From contig JAFQKZ010000016.1 of the NCBI GenBank assembly GCA_017414725.1, positions 1 to 12,457 of the forward strand: DNA of 12,457 bases, given 5' to 3'. The notes under the pieces are model-generated. The model saw only the letters and a list, made by a program, of their open reading frames with translations, was not told where the DNA came from and did no database searches. Source of the DNA: Clostridia bacterium (lineage in GTDB: Bacteria > Bacillota > Clostridia > Oscillospirales > Acutalibacteraceae). Made by a program: the position numbers and the translations under genes. Positions 1 to 8,308 of the stretch are shown in pieces (the first letter of the stretch is position 1; the number at the start of each line of letters is the position of its first letter).

Positions 1-1011
1 AAACTTTTCAATATACTTTCTTTGCTGGTACCCATAGGATTTATAATATATTTTCTTGTATCTGAAAATGGGCTTATAGATTTAATAAATTATGCTTCAA
101 AATTCAATTTTTTCTGGTTATTTTTAGGATTTTTATTTCAGATTTTAAATATTATCGTAGACGGGATGATATTATATAAATTTGTCAAAAATTATGATAA
201 TAATTACAGTATTTCGAAAGCTGTCAGAACTACTTGCGTAGGACAGTTTTATACAGCAATAACTCCGGGTGGAGTCGGTGGACAACCTGCGCAGATATAC
301 TCTCTTACAAAACAAAATATAAATACAGGCGTATCTTCTGCGTGTTTAATACAAAAATTTCTGATATACCAGACTATTATTACGATATATAGTCTGGTTT
401 CCATAGTTTTTAATATAAACATGTTTTTTGGCGAGTCAAAAAGTTTAATGATATTTCTGGCGGCGTTTGGGTTTATATCACATGCTATAGTAATAATATT
501 TATATTCATGTTTTCTGTTAACAAAAAATTGACCGACAAAATCATAAATTTCTGCTTAAATTTTTTGTTCAAAGTAAAAATTATAAAAAATATAGAAAAG
601 ACAAAAAATAATATTACAGAACAACTTGAAAAATTTCACGAGAGCAATATGAGTTTATACAAAAACAAGAGATTATTGGTAAATATTTCTTTTTTGGTGA
701 TATTACAGCTTACTTTTATGTTTTCCATTCCGTACATGATATACAGAGCTTTTAATTTTTCCGGGGCAAGTATATTTGACATGATAACAGCTCAAGCAAT
801 TGTTACTATGATCTCATCTTTTATGCCGTTGCCCGGAGGCTCAGGAGCAGCAGAAAGCAGTTTTTATTTGTTTTTTTCTATGTTTTTTACTGAAAACACC
901 ATAAAATCGGCTATATTGGTTTGGAGATTAATAACGTATTTTTTAAATATAATTATTTTTGCACCATTCGCGAATATAAATAAAATTCAAGAAAAATCCT
1001 GTAAATCCTGA
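1..1011 (+). CDS. YbhN/LPG-synthase-type integral membrane protein (UPF0104), 5'-truncated
   Basis: The reading frame is open from the first base, so the true start lies upstream and roughly the last 336 codons are seen. The product is almost entirely hydrophobic, with about six to eight membrane segments separated by short charged loops. Two glycine-rich motifs typical of the lysylphosphatidylglycerol synthase transmembrane family (PF03706) are visible: TPGGVGGQPAQ (bases about 262-294) and PLPGGSGAAES (bases about 826-858). Family members are flippase/synthase membrane modules. Free-standing versions without the cytosolic MprF synthetase domain have no well-defined substrate, and no soluble domain follows here before the TGA stop. 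It ends 76 nt before the glycyl-tRNA synthetase gene on the same strand. The family is confident; a specific biochemical role cannot be read from the sequence. Confidence 0.85.
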   Translation, partial: KLFNILSLLVPIGFIIYFLVSENGLIDLINYASKFNFFWLFLGFLFQILNIIVDGMILYKFVKNYDNNYSISKAVRTTCVGQFYTAITPGGVGGQPAQIYSLTKQNINTGVSSACLIQKFLIYQTIITIYSLVSIVFNINMFFGESKSLMIFLAAFGFISHAIVIIFIFMFSVNKKLTDKIINFCLNFLFKVKIIKNIEKTKNNITEQLEKFHESNMSLYKNKRLLVNISFLVILQLTFMFSIPYMIYRAFNFSGASIFDMITAQAIVTMISSFMPLPGGSGAAESSFYLFFSMFFTENTIKSAILVWRLITYFLNIIIFAPFANINKIQEKSCKS

Positions 1012-1026
1012 GCTAAGCTTAAAACT

Positions 1027-1070
1027 TTCAATAATTTTTTATATAAGTTATAGTAATATATATTATTGAA
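1027..1070. repeat. A/T-rich inverted repeat in the glyQS leader
   Basis: TTCAATAAT (1027-1035) is the exact reverse complement of ATTATTGAA (1062-1070), and ATATA/TATAT inside can extend the pairing. No T-run follows on either strand, so it is a poor intrinsic terminator. The 76-nt gap is also much too short for a tRNA-Gly T-box leader. A weak sigma-A-like promoter (TTTCAA, 17 nt, TATAGT at 1049-1054) overlaps it. Function unknown. Confidence 0.3.
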
Positions 1071-1087
1071 AAAAATTTCAGGAGGCC

Positions 1088-2458
1088 GTGAGTTTTAGTA
1101 TATTTATGGAAAAGATAGTAAATTTATGTAAAAATCGTGGATTTATATTTGCGGGTTCAGAAATTTATGGTGGATTATCGAACACATGGGACTATGGTCC
1201 GTTGGGAGTCGAGCTAAAAAATAATATTAAAAAAGCCTGGACAAAAAAGTTTGTCCAAGAGTGTAAGTATAATACGAATCTTGACAGTGCAATATTAATG
1301 AACTCCAAAGTCTGGGAAGCTTCAGGTCATGCAAATAATTTTTCAGATCCGTTAATGGACTGCAAAGACTGCAAAACACGTCACAGAGCTGACAATTTAA
1401 TTGAAAACAGTAATTATAACCCGGCCGGTATGAGTTTCAAAGACATGGAAGATTATATAAAAAACAATAATATTACGTGTCCGAATTGTGGATCTAATAA
1501 TTTTACAGAAATTCGGAATTTCAATTTAATGTTCAAAACTCATCAGGGTGTAACAGAAGAAAGCAAGAGTGAAATTTATTTAAGACCGGAGACAGCGCAA
1601 GGAATTTTCGTGAATTTTACGAATGTCATGAGAACCATGAGAAAAAAAATTCCGTTTGGGATTGCGCAAATAGGTAAATCTTTTAGAAACGAAATAACTC
1701 CGGGGAACTTTACTTTTAGAACACGTGAGTTTGAGCAAATGGAACTCGAATTTTTCTGTAAGCCCGGTACTGATTTAGAGTGGTTCGTGTTTTGGAAAGA
1801 TTTTTGTCAGAACTGGCTTTTGAATTTAAATTTAAAACCTGAAAATATTAGAATTCGCGATCACAAAAAAGAGGAGCTGTGCCATTATTCGAGTGCTACA
1901 AGCGATATTGAGTACAAGTTTCCGTTTGGATGGGGCGAGCTGTGGGGCATTGCAGACCGGACCGATTATGATTTGAAGAAACATCAAGAGCATTCTGGGA
2001 AGAATCTTGATTATTTTGACCAGGAAACGAGCGAAAGATATATTCCGTACGTAATTGAACCGTCCTTGGGAGCAGATCGAGTAACACTGGCGTTCTTGTG
2101 CGACGCATACACGGAAGAAAAGATTTCAGATACTGACACAAGAATAGTTTTAAAATTGCACCCTATATTAAGTCCATATAAAGTTTGCGTTATGCCGTTA
2201 TCAAAAAAACTTGCACCTGAAGCTGAGAAAATTTACGAAGAATTGTCTAAGAGTTTCATGTGTGATTATGACGAGTCGGGTTCTATAGGCAAACGATATA
2301 GACGCCAAGATGAAATCGGCACACCATACTGCGTAACTTACGATTTTGACAGTTATGATGACGATCATGTGACTATTAGAGATCGCGATTCAATGACTCA
2401 AGAACGAATACATATTAAAAATTTAGAACAGTATCTTAAAGAAAAATTAGATTTTTAG
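1088..2458 (+). CDS. glyQS: Glycine--tRNA ligase (single-chain dimeric, class II)
   Basis: Charges tRNA-Gly with glycine in the cytoplasm. The 456-residue length suits the alpha2 (eukaryote/Gram-positive type) enzyme rather than the two-subunit GlyQ/GlyS form. Class II signatures are present in order: the N-terminal [21 protein letters not shown] block (about 17-40), RPETAQG (166-172), motif 2 FRNE (199-202), and motif 3 [10 protein letters not shown] (328-337). A His/Pro-rich anticodon-binding domain starts with [10 protein letters not shown] and runs to the end. Two Cys pairs (CKDC near 92-95 and CPNC 131-134) look like a zinc knuckle in the insertion. Start choice is uncertain: the AGGAGG at 1080-1085 is only 2 nt from the GTG at 1088 but 20 nt from the in-frame ATG at 1106. 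The ATG gives MEKIVNLCK, the usual family N terminus. Confidence in function is very high. Confidence 0.97.
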   Translation: MSFSIFMEKIVNLCKNRGFIFAGSEIYGGLSNTWDYGPLGVELKNNIKKAWTKKFVQECKYNTNLDSAILMNSKVWEASGHANNFSDPLMDCKDCKTRHRADNLIENSNYNPAGMSFKDMEDYIKNNNITCPNCGSNNFTEIRNFNLMFKTHQGVTEESKSEIYLRPETAQGIFVNFTNVMRTMRKKIPFGIAQIGKSFRNEITPGNFTFRTREFEQMELEFFCKPGTDLEWFVFWKDFCQNWLLNLNLKPENIRIRDHKKEELCHYSSATSDIEYKFPFGWGELWGIADRTDYDLKKHQEHSGKNLDYFDQETSERYIPYVIEPSLGADRVTLAFLCDAYTEEKISDTDTRIVLKLHPILSPYKVCVMPLSKKLAPEAEKIYEELSKSFMCDYDESGSIGKRYRRQDEIGTPYCVTYDFDSYDDDHVTIRDRDSMTQERIHIKNLEQYLKEKLDF

Positions 2459-2477
2459 TGATCTAGGAGGTTTGTAT

Positions 2478-3674
2478 TTGGAAAATATTAAAAAAAAGTT
2501 AATATACATGGATAACGCGGCTACTACTGCTGTAGACAGTCGAGTTTTGGAAGCAATGTTGCCATTTTTTACAGAAAACTATGGTAATGCGTCTAGTATA
2601 TATTCTTTGGGCAGAATATCTAAAAAATATATAGAAGAAGCACGCAAAATTGTCGCAAATAAATTAAATTCGTTACCTGAAGAAATATTTTTCACATCTG
2701 GCGGTACAGAATCTGACAATTGGGCGATTAAAAGTATAGCTTTTGATAAATTAAAATCAGGTAAAAATCATATTATAACTTCGAAAATTGAGCATCATGC
2801 TGTTTTAAACACGATGAAATTTTTAGAAAAACACGGGTTTAAAGTTACATATTTAGATGTAGACGAAAACGGCTTTATAAATTTAGATAACTTGCACAAA
2901 AAAATCACAGATAAAACTGCGCTTGTGAGCATAATGTACGCAAACAATGAAATAGGAACTATTCAAGACATACCTGAAATTGGGAAAATTTGTCATGAAA
3001 ACAATGTAATATTTCACACGGATGCAGTTCAAGCCGTAGGTCATATTAATATAGATGTAAAAAAAGAAAACATAGATTTGCTGTCGCTTTCCGCACACAA
3101 ATTTAATGGCCCCAAAGGCGTAGGCGCGCTATATGTTAACAAAAATTTAAAAATAAATAGTTTTTTAGAAGGCGGTTCGCAAGAATTTAACAAACGTGCC
3201 GGTACTGAAAACACAGCTGGAATTGTAGGATTAGCTAAAGCACTTGAACTTTCGCTTGAAAATCTAGGCGAAAACAACCAAAAATTAATATCAAAACAAA
3301 AGTATTTTATCGAAAATTTACTAAAAATAGAAAGATCCAGATTAAACGGAGATTACGAAAAAAGACTACCGGGAAATATAAATATATGTTTTGAGGGAAT
3401 CGAAGGCGAGTCGCTATTGTTATTATTGGATCAAGCGGGGATTTGTGCGTCATCGGGCTCAGCGTGCACATCCGGGTCACTTGACCCGAGTCATGTATTA
3501 CTGGCAATTGGGCTTCCGCATGAAATCGCTCACGGTTCTTTAAGATTGACTTTAAGTAAATTTAATACATACGAAGAAATAGATTACGCTTTACAAGAAA
3601 TTAACAAAGCTGTAACGAGACTTAGAAATATGTCACCGTTATGGGAGAAAATAATTAAGGAGGAGTTAAAATAA
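2478..3674 (+). CDS. iscS: Cysteine desulfurase (IscS/NifS family)
   Basis: PLP enzyme that removes sulfur from L-cysteine and passes it as persulfide to the Fe-S scaffold and other acceptors. The N-terminal YMDNAATT motif, the ...IEHHAVLN segment, the PLP lysine in SAHKFNGPKG (about residue 208), and the catalytic loop SSGSACTSG with Cys about 330 are all visible. The total of about 398 residues is normal for the family. The start is taken as TTG at 2478 because the perfect AGGAGG (2465-2470) lies 7 nt upstream. A TTG at 2472 is only 1 nt from the Shine-Dalgarno, and ATG 2508 would cut into the conserved MDNAATT motif. It is followed after one base by the scaffold gene, so the two form an operon. 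No iscR or tRNA thiolase gene is adjacent here, so its use in tRNA thiolation cannot be judged. Confidence 0.95.
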   Translation: MENIKKKLIYMDNAATTAVDSRVLEAMLPFFTENYGNASSIYSLGRISKKYIEEARKIVANKLNSLPEEIFFTSGGTESDNWAIKSIAFDKLKSGKNHIITSKIEHHAVLNTMKFLEKHGFKVTYLDVDENGFINLDNLHKKITDKTALVSIMYANNEIGTIQDIPEIGKICHENNVIFHTDAVQAVGHINIDVKKENIDLLSLSAHKFNGPKGVGALYVNKNLKINSFLEGGSQEFNKRAGTENTAGIVGLAKALELSLENLGENNQKLISKQKYFIENLLKIERSRLNGDYEKRLPGNINICFEGIEGESLLLLLDQAGICASSGSACTSGSLDPSHVLLAIGLPHEIAHGSLRLTLSKFNTYEEIDYALQEINKAVTRLRNMSPLWEKIIKEELK

Positions 3675-3675
3675 T

Positions 3676-4140
3676 ATGAATTATAGCGAAAAAGTTATGG
3701 ATCATTTTGTTAATCCCAGAAATGTCGGAGAAATTTTAGATGCTGACGGGATTGGCGAAGTTGGCAACCCGAAATGTGGCGATATTATGAAAATTTATTT
3801 AAAAATAGATAAAAATATTATTACAGATGTAAAATTCAAGACATTTGGGTGCGGCGCGGCGGTCGCTACGAGCTCGATGGCGACCGAACTTATCAAAAAT
3901 AAATCTATAGAAGAAGCTCTGAAAATCACAAACAGGGCTGTACTTGAAGCTCTCGATGGACTTCCACCGGTAAAAGTTCATTGTTCAGTGCTCGCAGAAC
4001 AGGCTATCAAAGCTGCGATTTGGGATTATTATACAAGAAAAAATATAAATCCAGAGATAATTATGGGTAAATTTGACAATACGAGCTGCTCGTGTGAAGA
4101 TAATAATAACAGTTGTTCGTGCGAAAGTAATTTAATCTAG
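3676..4140 (+). CDS. iscU: Fe-S cluster assembly scaffold, IscU/NifU N-terminal type
   Basis: Scaffold on which the desulfurase encoded just upstream builds [2Fe-2S] clusters. The three ligand cysteines of the family are seen at C34 (GNPKCGD, with the neighbouring Asp), C59 (FGCGAA) and C103 (VHCSVLA). There is no LPPVK chaperone motif exactly as in E. coli; the equivalent is LPPVKVHC at about 96-103. The ATG at 3676 is one base after the desulfurase stop, and TAAGGAGG (3656-3663) lies inside the end of that gene, which points to coupled translation. At 154 residues it has an extension beyond the core. The tail carries two CxC pairs (C138/C140 and C147/C149) among Ser, Asp and Asn residues, a Cys-rich C terminus of the general kind seen in some clostridial homologues. 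Confidence 0.94.
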   Translation: MNYSEKVMDHFVNPRNVGEILDADGIGEVGNPKCGDIMKIYLKIDKNIITDVKFKTFGCGAAVATSSMATELIKNKSIEEALKITNRAVLEALDGLPPVKVHCSVLAEQAIKAAIWDYYTRKNINPEIIMGKFDNTSCSCEDNNNSCSCESNLI

Positions 4141-4155
4141 ATTTAACACAAACAG

Positions 4156-4533
4156 GTGATTTTAATAAACATCAAACAAAAAGAAAATATTTTAATAACA
4201 ATAGGAATTGCGATGTGTCTTGTGCTTTTCGGGTATAACATAATAGATTTTTTTGGAAAAGATAGTAATATTAAAATTTCCGGAGATATAATCTCTCAAG
4301 AAAATTATAATAATACACAAAAAGAAGAAAACATCAATGAAAATTTTGTAAATATTAACAGTGCATCCGAAGAAGAATTAACTTCTTTGAAACATATTGG
4401 ACCTGCTATTGCGCTCAGAATTATCGAGTATCGTGAAACTCATGGCGGTTTTATGAATATAGACGAAATTAAAAACGTTCGTGGCATTGGACAAGCTGTT
4501 TTTGAAGATATTAAAAATTACATTTGTGTTTAG
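4156..4533 (+). CDS. ComEA-like helix-hairpin-helix DNA-binding protein, short form, non-ATG start
   Basis: One membrane segment near the N terminus (about residues 10-32) is followed by a low-complexity Asn/Glu/Lys linker and then a ComEA-type double helix-hairpin-helix from about residue 65 to the end (VNINSASEEELTSLKHIGPAIALRI ... VRGIGQ). In competence systems such proteins bind incoming DNA outside the membrane and hand it to ComEC. The soluble-ligand (SLBB) domain present between anchor and HhH in B. subtilis ComEA is missing, and no comEC or comEB is adjacent, so a competence role is only inferred. The start is unclear: GTG at 4156 sits inside the likely Shine-Dalgarno AGGTGAT (4154-4160). 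The real initiator may be ATA 4165 or ATC 4171. There is no in-frame ATG until well inside the membrane segment. Confidence 0.8.
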   Translation: MILINIKQKENILITIGIAMCLVLFGYNIIDFFGKDSNIKISGDIISQENYNNTQKEENINENFVNINSASEEELTSLKHIGPAIALRIIEYRETHGGFMNIDEIKNVRGIGQAVFEDIKNYICV

Positions 4534-4567
4534 TTTTGATTAAAATAATATAAAGGAGATTAGCTAA

Positions 4568-5470
4568 ATGAAAAGATTTGTAATATTTATGTTAAGTATA
4601 TGTTTGTGTTTTGTTTTTGCGGGTTGCCGAAAAAAAGTCAAAAATGAGCTCAATATCGTCACTTCTTGCTATCCAGTGTATATCATGGCGCTGAATATTA
4701 CGCGCGATGTCCCCGGGATTAATCTTGAGAACATGTGTGATATAAACACGGGCTGTTTGCACGATTTTCAGTTGAAATCTGATGATTTGAAGAAAATCGA
4801 AAGATCATCTGTTTTCATAATAAACGGCGCCGGAATGGAAAGCTTTTTAGACAAAATTACCAAAGAATTATCTGGAATTAAAATTATAGATTCAAGTTAT
4901 AATATAAATTTAATTAAAAATTCTTGTAAACATAATCATGAACATAAAAATCATGAGCACAATTATAACTCGCATATTTGGCTTTCTATAAGTAATTATA
5001 TAGCTCAAGTTCGTAATATTACACAAAAATTGTCTGAATTTAACCCTGGAAATTCACAAAAATATCAATATAACTGTGACCAGTATATTCAAAAATTAGA
5101 AAATTTAAAAAGTGAATTTGAAGAAAATTTATATGACATAACTAACAAAAAAATCGTAACTTTCCATGACGCTTTTCCGTATTTTGCACAAGAATTTGGT
5201 CTGGAAATTGCCGGCGTGATTAATCATGAACACGAAAACGAGTCGTCACTAAAAGATCTTCGAGAAATTATAGAAATTATTAAAGAAAATAATATTAAAT
5301 GCATTTTTGTCGAGCCCCAGTATAATCAAAATGTTGCTCAGATTATTTCTGGCGAGACGGGTGCGGAAATTTTTGTTCTTGACCCTGCTGTGACCGGAGA
5401 GAAAAATCCCGATTCTTATATAAATATTATGAAACAAAATCTCCATACTTTAATTAAATCTTTGGAATAA
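4568..5470 (+). CDS. znuA: Zinc (or manganese) ABC transporter substrate-binding lipoprotein
   Basis: Surface-anchored metal-binding component of the importer encoded by this and the next two genes. A lipoprotein signal is clear: MKRF, a hydrophobic core, then the lipobox FAGC with the lipidated Cys at position 20. The TroA/ZnuA fold shows candidate metal ligands H65 (CLHDFQ), H136 (HIWLS), H200 (FHDAFPYF) and D272 (LDP). A His-rich loop (about residues 121-136, HNHEHKNHEH) precedes the second ligand; such loops are typical of zinc rather than manganese binders, so zinc is preferred by inference. The ATG follows AAAGGAGA with suitable spacing. It starts 34 nt after the ComEA-like gene. I see no perfect Zur/Fur-like palindrome in this short gap, so a promoter for the transporter may lie further upstream. 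Confidence 0.93.
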   Translation: MKRFVIFMLSICLCFVFAGCRKKVKNELNIVTSCYPVYIMALNITRDVPGINLENMCDINTGCLHDFQLKSDDLKKIERSSVFIINGAGMESFLDKITKELSGIKIIDSSYNINLIKNSCKHNHEHKNHEHNYNSHIWLSISNYIAQVRNITQKLSEFNPGNSQKYQYNCDQYIQKLENLKSEFEENLYDITNKKIVTFHDAFPYFAQEFGLEIAGVINHEHENESSLKDLREIIEIIKENNIKCIFVEPQYNQNVAQIISGETGAEIFVLDPAVTGEKNPDSYINIMKQNLHTLIKSLE

Positions 5471-5500
5471 ATTCGAAATAATTTCACGAGGAATTAATAT

Positions 5501-6241
5501 ATGAGTTATAAAAAATGTAAATGTAGCGTAAAAATTGAAGATTTGCATGTCAAGAATATTCTTGATGATATTAATTTAGTCGCAAATCACGGCGAAACCC
5601 TCGCTCTTATCGGCAAAAATGGTGCCGGGAAAACTACGCTCCTGAAATCAATTCTTCATAGTATTGACTTTACAGGGAACATTAATTTTTTTAACTCGTA
5701 CGGACAGAAAATTTCGAAACCAAAAATCGGTTATGTTCCGCAAAGATTAAGTTTTGATAAAAATACGCCTATAACTGTGTTGGATATGTTTTGCGCGAAT
5801 TTGTCTAGATTTCCAATTTGGGTAAATTATAGCAAAAAATCTAAGGAAAAAGCAATTTTTATGCTTGAAAAAGTCGGTGCCGAAGAGTTAATTCATGCTC
5901 GAATCGGTCAGCTTTCAGGTGGTGAGCTCCAGCGTGTTTTACTCGCTTTTGCGTTGGATCCCATACCTAATATATTATTATTGGACGAGCCTGTTTCGGC
6001 TGTCGATCGCAAGGGCATCAGCAAATTTTATAGTATTATAAATTCGTTAAGAGAAGATTATCATATGCCTGTGATTTTGGTTTCGCATGACTTGGGACAT
6101 GTCGTGAAATACGCGAATTCGTACGCTTTGATAAATCACACTATTATTGAAACCGGTTGCGCTCAGGATCTTTTGAAAAGCCACAGGGTGCGCGAAACGT
6201 TCGGGATCGAGCCTGACGAAAGGGATGAAACATGGATTTAA
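5501..6241 (+). CDS. znuC: Metal ABC transporter ATP-binding protein
   Basis: Cytoplasmic ATPase that drives the zinc/manganese importer. Complete ABC motifs: Walker A GKNGAGKTT (38-46), Q-loop Gln about 81 in YVPQ, signature LSGGE (138-142), Walker B ILLLDEP (158-164), and the switch His about 196 in VSHD. The length of 246 residues is normal. The gene begins 30 nt after the lipoprotein gene behind a GAGGA ribosome binding site, and its last 10 nt overlap the permease gene, so the two are probably translationally coupled. A Cys/Lys-rich stretch (KKCKCS) at the very N terminus is unusual but short. Confidence 0.95.
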   Translation: MSYKKCKCSVKIEDLHVKNILDDINLVANHGETLALIGKNGAGKTTLLKSILHSIDFTGNINFFNSYGQKISKPKIGYVPQRLSFDKNTPITVLDMFCANLSRFPIWVNYSKKSKEKAIFMLEKVGAEELIHARIGQLSGGELQRVLLAFALDPIPNILLLDEPVSAVDRKGISKFYSIINSLREDYHMPVILVSHDLGHVVKYANSYALINHTIIETGCAQDLLKSHRVRETFGIEPDERDETWI

Positions 6242-7068
6242 TATATTTGTTACTCGAAAAAATTTTCCCGTTTTCATGGGTCGAATTCAATTTCATGAAA
6301 AACGCTTTTGTTGCGATTTTGTTAATAACGCCCCTGTTTGGACTCATCGGAACCATGATAGTTAACAATAAAATGTCGTTTTTTTCCGATGCTTTAGGGC
6401 ATTGTGCACTAACAGGTATTGCACTGGGCGTGATTTTGAACATAACAAATTACTCTGTTTCTATGATTTTGTTTTCGGTTTTGTTCGCGTTGGGAATCTC
6501 CGGAATCATGCAGTCCGAAGTCTCTTCTTCTGATACTATTATAAGCGTTTTTTCTTCTACTGGAATTGCTTTAGGAATATTCTTGCTGTCTTTTTCGGGC
6601 AATTTCGCCAAATATTCAGCATATTTAGTGGGAGATATATTATCTATCAACAAAAACGAAATTTTTATATTATTGTTAATTTTAATTTTAGTAATTATTA
6701 CATGGATATTATTATTTAATAAATTATTGTTATCTGGATTAAATTCTGATATGGCTCACAGCAAAAGAATTAATGTTAAGTTTTATAAAAATTTATTTTC
6801 AGTTTTGATTGCAATTATAGTAACTGTATGTTTGAAATGGGTCGGAATATTAATGATAAATTCGTTGTTAATCTTGCCCGCGGCGTCATCAAGAAATATC
6901 GCTAAAAACATGCGTAGTTATCACGTTTTGTCTGTGATATTTTCGGTGTTCTCAGGCATATTCGGACTGATACTCTCGTATTATATTGGAGCGTCCGCCG
7001 GCTCAACAATAGTACTTGTGTCAAGTGTGATATTTTTTGTTACGTTTTTTGTGAACAAAATAAAATAG
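6232..7068 (+). CDS. znuB: Metal ABC transporter permease (ABC-3 family)
   Basis: Membrane-spanning subunit of the importer. 278 residues with about eight or nine hydrophobic segments. The ABC-3/ZnuB signatures are visible: FFSDALGHCALTGIALG (about 50-66), the segment ending AYLVGDILS, and KWVGILMINSLLILPAA in the second half, where the conserved Gly-Ile-Leu...Pro-Ala region sits. The ATG at 6232 lies inside the end of the ATPase gene. The GGGATGAAAC just upstream offers only a weak Shine-Dalgarno, consistent with coupling to the upstream gene. Together with the two preceding genes it gives a complete zinc/manganese uptake system. Confidence 0.94.
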   Translation: MDLIYLLLEKIFPFSWVEFNFMKNAFVAILLITPLFGLIGTMIVNNKMSFFSDALGHCALTGIALGVILNITNYSVSMILFSVLFALGISGIMQSEVSSSDTIISVFSSTGIALGIFLLSFSGNFAKYSAYLVGDILSINKNEIFILLLILILVIITWILLFNKLLLSGLNSDMAHSKRINVKFYKNLFSVLIAIIVTVCLKWVGILMINSLLILPAASSRNIAKNMRSYHVLSVIFSVFSGIFGLILSYYIGASAGSTIVLVSSVIFFVTFFVNKIK

Positions 7069-7089
7069 ATATTCATAGGAGTAAAAATC

Positions 7090-8229
7090 TTGTTAAAATT
7101 AATTTATAATTCTATGAAATATTGCGATAAAATTTTATGGTTAATTATAATTCTAATATCAAGCTACAGTTTGTTACTCGTGAAAAGCATATCGCGTGAG
7201 AATTTCAATTATTTTACCGTACAATTTTTGTCAGTAATCATAGGCATAATCTGTGCGTGTTTCTTGCAAGTCTTGAATTATAAAATTCTTGTGAAATTTT
7301 CAAAAATTATAGGAATTATATCTGTATTTTTAATATTATGCACGTTATTTTTAGGCATAAAAATCGAAGGTTCCATGGGTGTCAACGCACGAGCATGGCT
7401 CGCTTTACCCGGCGGAATCACGTTTCAACCGTCAGAACTGGTAAAAATTGGATTTATCATAACTTTTTCTTATCATGTGTCAGAAATCAAAAAAAATAAT
7501 AACTTCAAAAAATTTAAAGATATAATTTATTTAGGAATACACGCTTTGGTGCCTGTGGTATTAACACACTTACAAGGCGATGACGGAGCTGCGATTATAT
7601 TTTTCTGCATAGCGTTTGTAATATTATTTTTGTCGGGTTTGCCTATAAAATATTTTGTTTTATTAGTATTTTTGTTGATTTTAGTAGTGCCGGTATTATG
7701 GAAATTTGTGCTTGTAGATTATCAGAAAAAGAGAATTTTGACGCAATTTAACCCTGAATCAGACCCGTTAAACATGGGATACCAACAAATACAAAGCATG
7801 TTGTCAATAGGCTCCGGCGGGGTTTTGGGCCAGGGAATATTTAACGGTCCAAGAGTCGCAAACAACGTAGTTCCGGTGCAAGAAAGCGATTTTATATTCT
7901 CTGTTGCCGGCGAAGAGCTTGGATTTATCGGCTGTTCGTTAATTTTATTATTAATTTTAATATTGATTTTCAGAATAAGTTATATATCTAAAATTTCTCA
8001 AGAAATCACGGGGACATATATATGCTTCGGGTTCATAGGACTAATTTCCATGCAATCGATTTTTAATCTCGGAATGTGTCTGAGTTTATTGCCTGTAATG
8101 GGCGTAACGTTGCCGTTCATGAGCGTCGGTGGCTCGTCAGTAGTGTGTCTGTTTCTGGGCATAGGAATTATCCAAAATATTTATATTAATAGAAATCAAA
8201 TACAAAAAAACACGAATTTTGAATTATAA
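7090..8229 (+). CDS. rodA: SEDS-family peptidoglycan glycosyltransferase (RodA/FtsW/SpoVE type)
   Basis: Polytopic enzyme (about ten membrane segments, 379 residues) that polymerises lipid II with a partner class B penicillin-binding protein. Family signatures: NARAWLALPGG...FQPSELVK (about 99-119), the loop LTQFNPESDPLNMGYQ (217-231), SIGSGGVLGQG (239-249), and ESDFIFSVAGEELG (265-278). The latter contains an Asp (D267) equivalent to the essential RodA aspartate, and W103 matches the conserved Trp. The gene starts with TTG at 7090, 9 nt after AGGAG. It is 21 nt downstream of the permease. RodA is favoured over FtsW by the NMGYQQIQSMLSIGSGG pattern, but the SEDS subtype (elongation, division or cortex synthesis) cannot be fixed from the sequence alone. 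Position next to sigK would also suit a sporulation role. Confidence 0.88.
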   Translation: MLKLIYNSMKYCDKILWLIIILISSYSLLLVKSISRENFNYFTVQFLSVIIGIICACFLQVLNYKILVKFSKIIGIISVFLILCTLFLGIKIEGSMGVNARAWLALPGGITFQPSELVKIGFIITFSYHVSEIKKNNNFKKFKDIIYLGIHALVPVVLTHLQGDDGAAIIFFCIAFVILFLSGLPIKYFVLLVFLLILVVPVLWKFVLVDYQKKRILTQFNPESDPLNMGYQQIQSMLSIGSGGVLGQGIFNGPRVANNVVPVQESDFIFSVAGEELGFIGCSLILLLILILIFRISYISKISQEITGTYICFGFIGLISMQSIFNLGMCLSLLPVMGVTLPFMSVGGSSVVCLFLGIGIIQNIYINRNQIQKNTNFEL

Positions 8230-8245
8230 TTAATAACTTAAACAT

Positions 8246-8274
8246 GCACATTTAATATCTCAAAATCATATTAT
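8246..8274 (+). promoter_or_regulatory. Possible sigma-E promoter for sigK
   Basis: GCACATTT (8246-8253) and CATATTAT (8267-8274) are separated by 13 nt and resemble the -35 and -10 elements of mother-cell sigma-E promoters. The -10 ends 34 nt before the sigK ATG. In well-studied spore formers sigK is transcribed by sigma-E, which fits, but in A+T-rich DNA such a match is weak evidence by itself. Confidence 0.35.
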
Positions 8275-8308
8275 TTTATTAGTAATTTTGTACAGGTGAT
8301 TATTAAAT

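Noticed and set aside
249..572. Minus-strand open frame of 107 codons
   Set aside because: Lies wholly inside the YbhN-type membrane gene, antisense, with no family resemblance; a shadow frame.
1012..1087. T-box riboswitch upstream of glycyl-tRNA synthetase
   Set aside because: The gap is only 76 nt and A/T-rich; no T-box sequence or specifier hairpin could be found.
4534..4567. Zur or Fur operator before the metal transporter
   Set aside because: No palindrome resembling a Zur/Fur/MntR box is visible in the 34-nt gap.
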